Source of the DNA: Edaphochlamys debaryana
Taxonomy: Eukaryota; Chlorophyta; Chlorophyceae; Chlamydomonadales
Direction: 5' to 3'
DNA: 64,000 nucleotides
Assembly: GCA_016858145.1 (NCBI GenBank)
Contig: JAEHOE010000151.1
Span: 230,544 to 294,543, forward strand
Shown in pieces: positions 34,534 to 46,490 of this stretch. The notes below the pieces were generated by a model. It was given only the letters and a program-made list of their open reading frames with translations, was not told the origin of the DNA and did not search any database. Each line of letters starts with the position of its first letter. Within the stretch, counting starts at the first letter, position 1. Position numbers and translations under genes: made by a program.

Positions 34534-37105
34534 ATGCCTTCATCCGCTGCTGGGGCCGAGGGGTCCCGCAGCAGTGGCGGTGTGGTGATGCGGGAGGTGC
34601 TGAACCGGGGGGAGCGGACCAAGCTCGACCAGGGCGACGACCGGGACTTCTACGGTGGGGTGGCGGGGCGCCGGGATGGGTCGAGGGGGGCGTTGTATAG
34701 CACACACGACCCACTGCGAAGGCTTGTGAAGGCTCAGTGAGAAGCTCGGGGCAGGGGCGCCTGGTCCGCACCCGCCGTCCCCAGGCCCCCACCCCCCAGC
34801 CCCGTATGCATACCGCAGCCCCAGCCCAATCTGCAGGCTCACGCAACACCCTCTCGTCCTGCTCAACCCCCCTTGACCCTCCCCCCTGTCCCGTGTAGAC
34901 GTGCCCCGTCTGGTGAAGCACGTGGACGACTCCTTCCTGGACCAGGTGGGTGGAGGGAGCGGACTGGAGGGGACAGGGGTGAAGGCGGGTCCGGAAGGGA
35001 AAGTTGTTGAGGTGTGGGGCCCGAGAGAGGGGCGGACGGGGCCCCATGCTCTTGGCACCCACGTTGGTTGAGGCCTGCCGCATGTGCGTGCATTGCAGGT
35101 GACGGAGCTCTACCGCCAGCGGATACCGCCCGGGGGGACCGTCCTGGTGGGTGGGTGGGGGCCAGGCTCACGCAGAGAACCCTTGCTTGGCCTTGCTGAC
35201 CTTGCTTGGACCGGGCCTTGAGGCTCGAGGCAGCCTAGGGGACAAGCCTCAGCGGGACAATGGCCCCCCAAGCCCCCGCGCCTAGGATAGGCGGAAGCGG
35301 CCATGCGTCTCCTCACCCCGGCCCACACGCTGCTCCCCTCCTGCGATCCCATCCCTGCCTCCCCAGGACCTGTGCAGCAGCTGGGTGTCGCACCTGCCCC
35401 CCGAGGTCACCTACGCCAAGGTGCGGGGGCGTTGGGCAGGGCACCCACCCCTCCTAGCGGGGACCTCCGCACCCTGGCAGCCCGTCCGCCTCGTGCCACG
35501 CGGCGCGCAGCCTACCCTCCCGCCCAGCCCCATGGCCACAGCCCGCAGCCTGGACCCTTCCCGCCCCTGCCTTCCTCGCTGTCCCCAGACATGGCTCGCC
35601 CCTGGCAACACCCTTGGCCCCGCCTCCAGCCCGTCAGCTGCCTCTGCCCCTCGCCCCATCTGCAGCCTATCCCCCTCAGCCTCACCACCCCTACCCCCGC
35701 CCCCGCCCCCTCAGGTGGTGGGCCATGGCATGAACGCCGCCGAGCTGGCCCGCAACCCCCGCCTCGAGTCCTTCTTCGTGCGCGACCTCAACAAGAGCCC
35801 CGACGGCTGGGCGGCCGCGGACGCGTCCTTCGACGCAGTGCTGTGCTGCGTCAGGTGCGTGCGCGGAGAAAGGGGGCAGGGGAGGGGCAGGGTTGCGGCA
35901 GGGCAGCCGCTGCTGCACCCGGCTTTGCTGTAAGGGTCCGGTTGTGCTGTGTTTTAGCATTAGCCTGCCTCCACCCGCCGCGCGGCACGAAGTTAATGGA
36001 CAGACAGACAGGCGGATCAGCTTGCCGCCGCCCCTGACTCTCATCGTCTCCCGCCTCAACTCTTCCCTTAATAACCTCTCCCCTCCTCCCTTCCCCGCCA
36101 CCCTCTCTTTCCTCCCCCCTCCCCCAGTGTGCAGTACATGCAGCAACCCGAGCGCGTGTTCGCGGAGATCTTCCGGGTGCTGAAGCCGGGGGGCGTGTGC
36201 ATCATCACCTTCTCCAACCGCCTCTTCTACAACAAGGTGGGCACAGCGATGGCGACTGGGGTTGGATGCGGGTCAGACTGTGCTCGAGGTTGGGGTCAAG
36301 ACGGCTGGACATGCCCGGAAGTCTGGGGCCGGGGACAGGTGGCGTTTCCGGTGGCCACGTGAGGCGTACGGCCCAGTGTGGGGACGCGGGCAGCATCTGG
36401 GTCGGGCGGCCTTTGTAGGGATGCGCAGAGGGCCGTGCGACTGGGTTGCCGCCCGGGTGTCACTGTGAGTGAGCGACGGCCGCGTGCAGCTGACCCTGAA
36501 CCGCCGCCCTCCGGTCCACCCGTTTTCCCCCTGGACGGGACGCGTTCCCGCTCAGCTTTGCTCACCTCCTCGTCCTCCCGCCCCCCTCCTCCCTCTCCCT
36601 CCCGCCCCAGGCGATCGCTGCGTGGCGGGACTCCACCGGCTACGGCCGCTGCCAGCTGGTGCGATCATACTTCCAGGCAAGGACCAGCGGGGGTTATTAT
36701 AGACAACGGGGGTGCGGGCGCGGGCGAAGGCGGGGGCAGGGGTTGGGACCTGTGTTGCGATGTGGGTCGGGACTCGATGGGCCCGACAGGCCAGGATCAT
36801 GTACGGCAGAGCATGCGCGCAGTACCAGTACGGCACACACTCCCTGACCTCCTCTGCCATGCCGCCACTCCGCCTCCTTGAACCGCTGCTTGCCCACCCC
36901 ACCCCCTCTCGCGCAGGCCGTGTCGGGCTTCACGGCCCCCGAGGTGCTCACCGAGGTGCCCCTGGCCTCGGGCGGCGGCGGCAAATCCGGCGGCGGCGGC
37001 CTGGCGGCGCTGCTGGGGCCGCTGGGGAAGCTGCTGGCGCGCAGCGGCTCCGACCCGTTCTATGCGGTGGTGGCGTACCGCAACTTCGTGCCGGTGCGGG
37101 AGTGA
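34534..37105 (+). CDS. SAM-dependent methyltransferase, plant plastid-like type
   Basis: Eight exons: 34534-34654, 34899-34945, 35099-35146, 35367-35420, 35715-35854, 36128-36236, 36611-36676, 36917-37105; about 250 aa from this start. It is a class I methyltransferase of a plant/algal family with the hallmark order DRDFYDVPRLVKHVDDSF, VLDLCSSWVSHLPPEV (SAM-binding motif I region), VVGHGMNAAELARNPRLES, FDAVLCCVSVQYMQQPERVF, FRVLKPGGVCIITFSNRLFY and QLVRSYFQAVSGF. Substrate is unknown. The C-terminus adds a Gly-rich insert (ASGGGGKSGGGG) before FYAVVAYRN. Plant homologues are predicted plastid proteins; the short N-terminus here probably misses an upstream exon, because the frame stays open upstream of ATG 34534. 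Intron 7 has a GC donor (TTCCAG/GCAAGG). Confidence 0.85.
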
Positions 37106-38600
37106 GGGCCGGCGGGAAGGGTGGGGTGGAGCGGTGATGTGTGGGGAGGAAAGCAGAGAGAGAGTGAGAGAGAGGGTGCGATGTGGGTCGGCTCGGAGGG
37201 AGTGCAGAGCAAGGGGGAGGACTCACCGGGGGGTTCTGGTCCGGCCGGAGCCTGGGAGAGGCACGTGGGTCGGGGAGCGCGAGGATGCGAGAGATCAGAG
37301 CGAAGCCCGTAAGAGAGAGAGGGGCAGGAGCGCGAAAACCCGAGTTGTAGGAGCATGTGAGGTTGGCAAGATGTTTCGTTGTTTCATTCGGTGGGTTCAG
37401 CCTGGCGCAGAAGCTATGCGCACGGCGTCTGTCTGGGTGGTGGGCGTGTGTTGGTGTTGCCGAGGTGATTGGGGCTCCGGAGAACTTCGAGCTGGGCTGT
37501 GAGAGCAACGGTCCTGCAACCCCAACGCACACCGTCGGCCGTCCCATCGCCACCCGCCAAGTCTGCTTTCTGCGCACGGGGCTGCAACGGCACCACAACA
37601 GGTAAGTCTGGCCACGCGTGAGCAGGGGCGGCGTGCCGGCTGCGGGGTGCAGGATGTGCTGCCCCTGCCCTGATGTGCCCTGCAGCACCTGGTCCAGGAG
37701 GAGCACGGAGGACGGGAGGAGCCGCCAAAACTGGCGGCCGGAGCATGGCCGACGCGTCAAGTGGAGTTGCATGATGCACTAAGCGGCCAAGCTAGCGGCT
37801 GCAGGATGTGGTGAGCGGGCAAGGCGGGGGTGCGGGAGATTCCGTGGGGGGAGTGGGCCGGCGGTGTCGTTTAGAGGTTCAAGCTTGGCATGATCTAATG
37901 AACTTGTGCGTTGTGCGCACCGCATAACGCGCTGCCCTCGCTGTGCTTGGCCAGGGGCGGTTTCGGCCTGGGGACGCAGAAATTGGCCTCGCATTGGATC
38001 CGGTTCTGGTTTTGGCGGGAACGGCCCATCGCGGCGCGGCGCAGCGACTTAAGGGCGCGCCCTCGCCGCCGCACCCCAGCTCACGCTCTCCGCTCGCGAC
38101 CCCCCGCTTCCTCGTGATCTATTGTTAGGCTTCCTGCGCGACTCCAGCTTCAGCTGCAGCAGCAGCAAGGCGACCCGAGCTCCTGACGTTGCCAGTCCAA
38201 GGGTGAGGATCGATGGAGCTTCCCGTGGCTCCGGGCGATGCCGCAAATAGCCCCGACGCCCCACGCGGAGTCCGCATACCTTAGCTCGTAGGTGCTTGCT
38301 GCGCGGGGATAGCGGGGCTCCACGCACCCCCTCGGCCCCACGCGTTCAACCTCGTTGCTTCACGAACCTTGCCGCGCCGCTTTCCCCCGCGCTCGCTGCT
38401 CCCACGCCATCTGCACCTCCTCGACGCTAGCTTTAGACACCTAGACACCTCGGCGCCGCTCTGACGCTTGCTCGAGCGGCCCGCTAAGCCTCCCCGCGCT
38501 TCGACGCCCGGCGCAGGCCACAAGCTCCTGCTCAGCGCCCTTCGGGCGCTCGCTGCTGCCAGCCCAGCTGCTGCGCATCTAGCGACTCGTCAACACCGAC
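37106..38600. other. Intergenic between methyltransferase and Mpv17 gene
   Basis: This holds the 3' region of the methyltransferase and the upstream region and 5' leader of the Mpv17-like gene. An AG-rich stretch (GAGAGAGTGAGAGAGAGGG) lies near 37150-37175. No gene was recognised in 1.5 kb. Confidence 0.4.
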
Positions 38601-40980
38601 ATGGCCCTGCAGCGCCTGCCCGCCCGCTCCGCGACGACTGCCCAGCCCCGGACCTCAAGCGGCCTCGCCCAGCGCCGGCTCGCGACCTCCCGCGGCCGCG
38701 TTTCGCTCGCAGCTCGCGTGCTCAACGTTGCCTCGGGCTCACGCCCGGGAGCGCCGCAGCAGCCGCCCCAGGCGCCCTCGTCGCCGCCTTCGGGCGCGCG
38801 GCGCGTGACCTCACCCTCGCTCCCCTCCATCCTCGCCGGCGTCGGCGGCACCGTGCTCCTGGGCGCTGCGGCGCTCCATGCGGGCGACCCCCACAGCGCC
38901 GGCCTGGTCGGGCACGGCCTGGCTGCGGCTCGCGAGTTCGGCCCCGGCGACCTGCTACAGCACAGCTTCGGCCCCTCGCGCACGCTGTGGGAGATGATGC
39001 TGCACTCCCCCCAAGCCACCGCCAACGCCGCCGCCAGCGCCGCGCACCACGCCAGCCACAACGCGCTCGTGCAGCCCTCGCCCCAGGCGCTGCTGCACCT
39101 CACCGCGCCGCCCGCCGGGGCGGAGGGCGAGGAGGGCGGCCTGGTGGCTCAGGCGCGCAGCGTCGCCGACGGTGCGGTGGCTGCGGTTAAGGGCGCTGCG
39201 GGAGAGGTCTGCGACGGCTACAACCGCTGGCTGGAGGTGAGGCAGTGGGCGTGCGGGGGACTTCGGGGATGTGGGTCGGCGGCGGATGCCGTGAAGCGGG
39301 GAGCGGGACTTGGGGGAAAGCACTTTTGTTACTCCTCTTTACGGCAACCCGTTCGTTCTTTGCTTGCCCCGCCCCCGTACCGCTCCTCCACGCGTCCCTT
39401 GCCACCACCACATCATCATCCTGCTCCTGATCCACCTTCCCTGCCACTCCCTCCTTTGCCCCGACCCGCAGGAGAGCCCCCTCATGTGCAAGATCGTGAC
39501 GGGCAACTTCTTCACCATTGCCGGCGACATGCTGGCGCAGCTGGGCACCGGCGGGGGCGGCCACGGCGACACGGGCGACGCCTCTGCCACCGCTGCCTCG
39601 GCGGGTGGGCGCAAGAAGGTGGACTTCATGCGCACGGCGCGCCTGTGCATCGAGACCTCCGCCCTCGGCACCCCGCTCGGGCACTGGTGGTGAGTTGCTG
39701 GGCAGGCTCGGGCTCTGCGTGTGTCGACATCATATGGGTCATGTGGGTCAGGAGGGATCTGGGTCAGCTGCCTGCGCCTGCACTGCTTTCATGCTTTGCG
39801 ATCCGCCCTCGCGCAGTGCCGGGCTCGCATGCCTCGTGCCCGTCCCTCGTGTCCACACCTCTGATCCTGCCCGCCTTTCCCCTCACTGCAACCCTGCTTT
39901 CCCCTTCACCTGCAGGTTCGGCCTGCTCGACTCGTCCATCATGCCCGATGACCCGCACTGCCCCGCCGCCGTCATGTCCAAGATGCTGCTGGACCAGGTG
40001 TGCTTCGCGCCCGCCGGCCTGGCCATGTTCTTCGTGGCCATCAAGCTGCTGGAGGGGAAGCCGGGAGACATCGGGCCCACGCTCAAGAAGAGGTGAGCGT
40101 CAGAGCGCGCGGGTGCTCGGGTGCGGCACGTTGGGCGGCTTCCGACCTTGGTAAAGGAGAGCAGGCGGCCATGACCTTTTGGGGTGCATGCATGACTTGC
40201 GCTGATGCCTTGGTTTGCGATGCGCGCTTGCTCGTAGCAGCTGGAAGCGCACTTTTCCCCTGCTTTTGGGCTTGCCCTCTCGCTGCTTCTCTTTCGCTGC
40301 TTCTTACTCACCAATTCGCCTGCGCTCGCGCTGCCCCCACCCCCCCACCTCCTGCAGCTACGTGAAGGCCCTCCTTGGCGGCTACCTGCTCTGGCCCGTC
40401 GCCGGCGTGCTCAACTTCGCCCTGCTGCCCAACGAGTACCGCCTGCTCTTCAACAACTGCGTCAACATCGTGTGGACCTGCTTCCTATCCATCGTGAGCA
40501 GGGGACGGGGAGCGAGGGAGGGGGACGGTGGCCTTGAAGTGGCATGCGGCGTGCACGTGGCCTTGCACTGCACTTCTCGGTGAGAGTCCTTCCGTCATAG
40601 ACTGACTTTTTCAACCCCCCTTCGCTGCGGCTCTTCAGATGTCGAGCGGCGACGCCGACTCCTCCGAAACTGGGGAGACCGCCTCGCCGGCCTCTGCACC
40701 CTCCGCCGCGTCCTCCCACGTGGCCCAGGAGCTCGCCGCCGCGGCCGTCGTGGCTGCGGCCGCCATCGCCGCCGCCGGCGACCGCCCCTCCTTCGGCTAC
40801 GTGGCCGGCCTGGCTGTGGCCCTGGTAGAGGCCGCCGGCCTCTCCCTCCCGCCGGGCGACGGTGCGGCCCTGCCGCCCCAGTCGCCCCCGCCCTCGCCGC
40901 TCTTTGCCCCCGGCGCCACCGCCTGCTTCAACGGCGTCTGCGTGGAGCTGTGCTCGCAGCCCCCCGAGGCCCTGCACTAA
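38601..40980 (+). CDS. Mpv17/PMP22-family membrane protein with long N- and C-terminal extensions
   Basis: Five exons: 38601-39236, 39472-39689, 39916-40092, 40358-40493, 40639-40980; about 502 aa. The Mpv17/PMP22 core lies at about 214-389: GNFFTIAGDMLAQLG, KVDFMRTARLCIETSALGTP, LGHWWFGLLD, KMLLDQVCFAPAGLAMFF, YVKALLGGYLLWPVAGVLNF and NNCVNIVWTCFLSI. The family comprises four-helix channel-like proteins of inner mitochondrial, peroxisomal or plastid membranes. The first 60 residues are rich in Arg, Ser and Ala with almost no acids (MALQRLPARSATTAQPRTSS), typical of an organelle transit peptide. Unusual: a 113-residue last exon adds an Ala-rich hydrophobic segment (VAQELAAAAVVAAAAIAAAG) and a Pro/Cys-containing tail not found in normal family members. 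TGTAA lies at 41260-41264, about 280 bases after the stop. Confidence 0.85.
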
Positions 40981-42779
40981 GGGCAGCGGCTGCGGCGGTG
41001 GCGGGTAGCGCGCGGTGGACTTGAGTCGCGTGCGGAGGGGGCAGGAGGAGGCGTGGGCCATGGTGCTGTCCAACTTTGCATGATCAACACTGGAGGCGCT
41101 CACACTTGAAGAGGCGAGGCTATCTACTCCAAGTCAGCCCTTAAACCCTATAAACAGGTGAAGCGAAGGCTTTTTTACGCGGCGGTTTCATAATCTTGGG
41201 GGCGGCGGTTGTTTACCTAGACCAGCTTCGCGGTTGTCAGGAAGGGGTGTGGCGGCACTTGTAAGCGTGTGGTAAGTGCGTGAGTGGGGTTACCTGACTC
41301 TGACATTAGTACGGGCCCATTGACGCCCGCCGCAAATATGCCATTAATTCTTGGCGGGAATCGAGGTGGTGGTGGGACCACAGCAGGGATGTTTGCGTTT
41401 GGGCCCAAGGGGATGGCGATGTCTTGGGTTGTACTGTACGGCGGAGCTGTGGCCGCTGACCTTTCTTGTGGAGGTCATGTCGCCCCGGAGCAGGTGGATC
41501 CGCAGCAGGAGGAGTAGGGCCGCAGCGTGTAGGAGCTGTGGCCGCATGGCATGACGCATACTTTGGATAGGACAATATACTTTGGCGGTTGGCTCTGTGC
41601 GCTTGAAACCGGTTGATCCTGAAGTAGGACCCACGCCAGCGCGTGCGGCCTTTGCCATCCGAGGATGGTGTTCCTGCTAGGGTAGGGGAGGTGACGCATC
41701 CTTCCCTCATGCATGTCTGGGCGGTAGGTGTACGCCCCAAGACCTTTGTGCGCGGGTGCCAGTGTCCCGACGCAATCTTTACACCCCGAACGCATTTAGC
41801 GTCATTAACTGGTTCGCCGAAGTGGTGTGGGCTTTGTGTTCGGGGTGATGTGTAGGGGTCAGGGTGATGCGTAGGGGGAAGTTGTCGACCAGTTTGGCGT
41901 AGGCGGGAGTATGGGTCGGCTTGAGCGCGCTGCGCACTCGTCTGGAGCATGACGTGTCCCTGCCATTGATGCGCTATATGTGCAACGTAGTATCAGAGAG
42001 CGAGCGTAGCTACGCACCGAGAGGAGAGAAGCAATTGATTTATATACTGGGGGCAGTTACTTAGGCCCAGGCTGGAGATGTGCGGTTGCGACGCCGGACG
42101 TATTGTTGCTTGCGCTGGCTGTGTGGCTTCGCATTCTTGCGCAACACGGTGGTCTCGCACTGAACTCTGAGCAGAGGCTTCCATCACAACGGTGTAATCT
42201 TGCATCATTGACATCTTCTTCGTCCCGCGCTCATCGATTGCCGCGGGCATTGCTCCGGACGTGCACACGCAGCACAGAGAAGTCTCGCCGCCTAGCCAAG
42301 GTTTGCGGGGCGCACGGCGAGTATGGACTCTTTCCCCTGCCCTCCGCTTCGCCCTGGGGATAGCGGCGATGAAGATGGAGGAGGCAGACCAGCTCGGTGG
42401 CACACTGTGCGGATGAACCATCAGCCGTGAAGGGACAGCTTTGGGGACGGGGACAACTCTGGGGATAGTGGAGAACGAAGGTCGGAGACCGGGGGAAAGG
42501 CGGGGACGCGTGTGGACGGGGCAGCATCCGTCGGGCGTGGGCCGTGGGCGTGGGCCGGTCCGGGCCTGGCATGGACCCCGGCACAGCCACCGCGCACCTG
42601 GCTCTAGGTACTCAGCTCTGTCCAATTACTGCATCTTTTACACTTGCTACTGTCATGACTCGTACTCGCTGAGGACCATACGCTGCTTCCGGTAGCATCG
42701 CCACAGGGCGTCATCGCCGACATCGTTGGACACCTCGCAAGCTCTGAGCACCTATGAGCTCTCTAGCACAAGAAAACTG
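40981..42779. other. Intergenic between Mpv17 gene and collar-domain gene
   Basis: A possible polyadenylation motif TGTAA lies at 41260-41264. No gene, RNA or repeat was recognised in 1.8 kb; many short frames are present but none shows a domain. Confidence 0.4.
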
Positions 42780-43960
42780 ATGGGACTATCGCTGAGGTAC
42801 GTTCCGCGGCTTTTAGGCCCGAAGTGCAGAAGTTAGTTGCCGACATCTTCTCGCCGAAGCCTTACCCTTGCCAGCCCTTCATTCTGTGATGCAGTGTTGA
42901 CAAGGCAGCTCTCAGGGCTGCAGAAGACGCCGGAAAGCAAGTTGGAAAGGTCGGCGATGATGCGAAGGCCGCGGCTTCTATCGCCTGTGACGGCATGAAC
43001 AAGGCAGCTGCAGCTGCGGGTGACAGCCTCAAAGTTGCGGCTGGGAGTGTAGCGGGTGGTGTTCACGACGCGGCGCGTGCCCTTGAACACTTGCCCGCCC
43101 GGGCCAGCGCAGCGGCGGTGGGTGTCATCCACGCCTTCTACACCCGCCTCGAGCGCTTCACCGCGCTGTACGTGGTACTCCCAGCCACGCTGCTTGGCAT
43201 CGCAGCTTTCATCGCGGCCCGCCCAGAGCTCTCCTGGGTCCTCACCTCCTGGGCGCTGCACCTTGCCCGCACGTGGTGGCCGCTGCTCCTCCTCGGCGCC
43301 GCATGGACCGTGGCGTTTTGGTACCTCCTCGCCAAGCTACAGCGCTTGGACGCAGCGCTGTGTCAGGCCATGACACTATCCCTAGGGGCCTCTTCACTTC
43401 CCGTGGGCGCCATCCTGCCGTACGCCAGCAGCCGCGCCGCCCCCAACGGCTTCCTTCTGTGCGACGGCCAGCGCTACCCGAGGGCTCAGTACGCCACACT
43501 TGCCCGTCTTGTAGAAACCCACTTCGCCTCCTACGACGACTGCCCGCCCGACATGTTCCACGTTCCCGACCTGCGGGGCAAGGTCTTGGTGGGCTGCGGC
43601 ACGGACGAGTGGCGGCGGCTCACCAAGCGCGTGGTGGGGGAGTTCCTGGGCGAGGAGGCTCACGTGCTCACAGCCGCGGAGCTGCCGCCCCACACCCACG
43701 GCGGAACAACTGAGGAGATTGGCGGCGAGCACGTCCATCGCACCGTCGTGCCACCTTTGCCCCCCATGTTTGCGGCTCAACCCGGCGCCAGCAAAGCCGG
43801 GCTGGTGGCCAGCTCCGGCTTTGCAGTCCTCGACGGCCTTCGCAGCTGGGTGCAGCACCGGCACGGCTTTACCACGGACCATGGTGCCGGCTTGGAGGGC
43901 AAGCCACACAACAACATGCAGCCCTCACTGGTGGTTTCCTTCATCATCAAGGCCGAGTAG
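42780..43960 (+). CDS. Membrane protein with phage tail-collar-like domain
   Basis: Two exons, 42780-42796 and 42895-43960, about 360 aa; the acceptor GTGATGCAG restores an open frame upstream of the internal Met. Residues 6-90 are Ala/Lys/Asp-rich amphipathic helix (KAALRAAEDAGKQVGKVGDD). Two transmembrane segments follow: about 94-114 (FTALYVVLPATLLGIAAFIA) and 133-150 (TWWPLLLLGAAWTVAFWYLL). Residues about 175-360 form a tail-collar domain: LPVGAILPYASS, NGFLLCDGQRYPRAQYATLA, FHVPDLRGKVLVGCG, HVLTAAELPPHTHGG, then NNMQPSLVVSFIIKAE. This module is known from tail fibres of phages and from large DNA viruses and bacteria; in a spliced nuclear gene it suggests old transfer. The product may be a membrane-anchored surface protein (inference). 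A weaker alternative start is the ATG at 42995. Confidence 0.75.
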
Positions 43961-45538
43961 AGCAGGGGGCAACAAATTGATTCGTGTCGCCAAATCTGAG
44001 GCGCTGACAGAGCACAGTATCGTCGCTGCCACACTATCGTAGGAGTTCGGTGGTTGCTGGGAGGTGTGGAGGTTGACAAGGGAGAACGACCTGTGTGTGC
44101 GCCATGCACTTGTATGGTACAGCATGCATGCTGTACGGCAGCCTCATTCCGCCCGCGGTGAGGATAGGCTAGCGCGCAGCTCCCGTCTCGTTAAGACGGG
44201 AGCACCGCTTCATACGCCGCTTCATGCGTACTGAGACCTGTAACGTCAGAGTTGTTGCATGCCTTGCCTTCTCTACTGCCAGTCGAAGCAGTCTCTGTGC
44301 TACCCTGTCGACAATCTACTCGGAGCGCGTCTCCGCACGGCGTCCGTCAGTCGCCGTTCTCCAGCCGCGAGTCCTGGGCTACGCCCTTGGCCTTAGCTCG
44401 CAATTTTGTTCCCGTCTTAACGCGACGTCGCTCAGAGCAGCGTTCTGGATGCCAGGAGAGGGTGGCTCCTCGGCACCGACAAAAGTCTTCCCAGCCGGCA
44501 TCGGTATGCCACGAACCATAGTGTGTCCTGACAGCGCACATTGCCCCTGCTTGGGTGCTGCAGGAGCCCGGCTGAGCCGTCTGCCCGTATTAGCTGGACA
44601 CCTGGGGTCGGGCTCAAGTGTTACAGGGGTTGTCGGTTGATGTTGGTGGCTGGGGCTTGGGGTTCTGTGACGTGACCAGATGGAAGGCACGGTGATGCGC
44701 TCTGTACCTGGCTCGCTTCCCGGGTTAGGCAATGGGCGATGCTTTTGAAGTACGAGGTGTGCTATGCATGACCGCTGTGGGCGTCACGGGGCAAGGAAGC
44801 TGAGGGACCTGGGAAGACGGTGATGGGCCCTTTGACGGCTCCAAGCAAGGCACCCTGACTCCGTTTACAGTAGCATCGGTGTGCGGTTTCGGCTGTCCTC
44901 CGCCCCACCCCCTGAACCGCGTCAGCCCAGACCCGAGAGGGTAGTGAGACACGGCAAAATTGAGGCTGGCAGCATGCAACCCACACTGAACCGACCGTAA
45001 AGAGGCAACCCTAGCGGCAGATGGCGGCACGCCGGGAGGGCTCAAGGGCCTGCTGCAGGGCTCGAGGGCGGGAGGGTCCCGCCACTGCTGCACTTTGGTT
45101 GCATGAGGCCGAACGCACTCTCGCCGCCAGGAGACTCAACACAAGTGGACAATGGCAACTAGCTTGAACCCTGGACGAACTGGCGGGAACTTAACAGGGG
45201 CCGCAACGAGCGGGGAGGGGCTCGGGGCTTGTTGTGGGGCTGTAGTGCAGAGTGGAGTGTCCCTGAGATCGCCCCACGAGAGGGCCTCCCCGGTCCCGCC
45301 ACGCCGCGTACATGGCATACTGGGGCCGCTCTGGGCCGCGGAGGGCTGGGCCGGCCCAGGCCCCGGCCCCGCGGGCCCAAGCGGTACGGCAAATCCCACA
45401 TTCATGTAAAGACTCCCCGAATGTCCGTTATTGGCGAAAGCACAGCTACTAACCAATAGCCTTATCGCGCGGCCACACGAGGCCACCACCTTTCTGTGCT
45501 CGGCGCCGGAACGCACTTCTCGCACGCGTTAACGCGCG
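43961..45538. other. Intergenic between the two paralogous membrane-protein genes
   Basis: It contains a perfect 10-bp hairpin at 44179-44203 and TGTAA at 44239-44243, about 280 bases after the collar-gene stop. Otherwise no gene was recognised. Confidence 0.4.
44179..44203. repeat. Perfect inverted repeat (10-bp stem, 5-base loop)
   Basis: GCTCCCGTCT and AGACGGGAGC pair perfectly around the loop CGTTA, about 220 bases past the collar-gene stop. It is followed by two near-identical 12-base units, CCGCTTCATACG and CCGCTTCATGCG. It lacks a T-run, so it is not a bacterial-type terminator. Confidence 0.7.
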
Positions 45539-46490
45539 ATGGCACAAGTCGGCTTTGGAAACAAGTGAGTATTCTGCCGTCGTAAGCCATCGAGCTCCTT
45601 TCGCTGTGCACGCGCACCGAACCCACCACGGACTGCCCCACCCACCCACCGCCGCGCGCGGCCCATACGGGCCCCACCTCATCCGCACCCTGCCCATGCG
45701 CACGCCGCCGCCGACAGCTCCCTTGAACGCACAAGCTCACAGCTTTCCCAAGCCCCAACTTCCGTCACGTCCTGTGCGCAGAATCGAGGTGTTCGACCTC
45801 AACAAAGCCCGACCGATTGCTCGTCAGCTGGGCGATGACATGCGGTACCTCGCGGAACACGTCGCCCTAGCCTTAGCTTACGTTGGCGCCAATTTCAAGG
45901 AGGCGGCTGGAGCGCTAGGACGGGGAGCCCAGGATGCTGCTGCCGCCATCGACGCCTTGCCCGCCAACGCGGAGCGCGCCGCCGTGGGCGCTCTGGAGCA
46001 GGGGTTCAGACCGGCCATGCACGACTTCTTTGCGTGCGCAAAGGAGTACACGTGGTGGTGCGGGTGGGTGCCCCTCTTCGTATTTGTCATGTTGGTGGCA
46101 GCGCTATTCCGCCCAGAGCCGCTGAGCTGCTCTGCTAGCGCAGCTGGGGTGCGCAAGCCTGTTGCCGCCCTCGCCGTCGGCTTTGCTGCGTTTGGGGTGG
46201 CACTTTCCTGGTACTGCCACGTGCGTGCCAAAGCGCAGAAACGGGCCCCACCGGTGCCTGCCAACCCGGCCTCCGCCTCCGAGGATAAGCGGCTCCACCT
46301 GGTGGGTGTGGACAAGCGCGGCCAGGGGGTGCGGGGCACGCCGCTGTTTGTCCGCAACCCCAGCGGAGACCGGATCTTTACGGTGGTAGCGGCTGACAGG
46401 CCCGTGAAGCCACAGCAGAAAGTGGCTTTGGTTGAGAGCGGCATGAAGTGCAAGCCCGCACTGGCTCCGGGCCATGTCAAGGCGGAGTGA
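45539..46490 (+). CDS. Collar-less paralogue: two-TM membrane protein of unknown function
   Basis: Two exons, 45539-45564 and 45782-46490, about 244 aa, starting MAQVGFGNKIEVFDLNKARP. Its N-terminal amphipathic region (ALDALPANAERAAVGALEQG type sequence) aligns with the collar gene (ALEHLPARASAAAVGVIHAF), and both have a short first exon joined in phase 2. Two hydrophobic segments are seen: WVPLFVFVMLVAALF and PVAALAVGFAAFGVALSWY. The C-terminus has no collar; instead it carries a short globular stretch (DRIFTVVAADRPVKPQQKVA). Both proteins end in KAE. Family not recognised. An unspliced start at 45555 would leave a long low-complexity N-terminus and is less attractive. Confidence 0.6.

Noticed and set aside
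44179..44203. Bacterial rho-independent terminator
   Set aside because: The hairpin has no following T-run and the surrounding genes are spliced eukaryotic genes.
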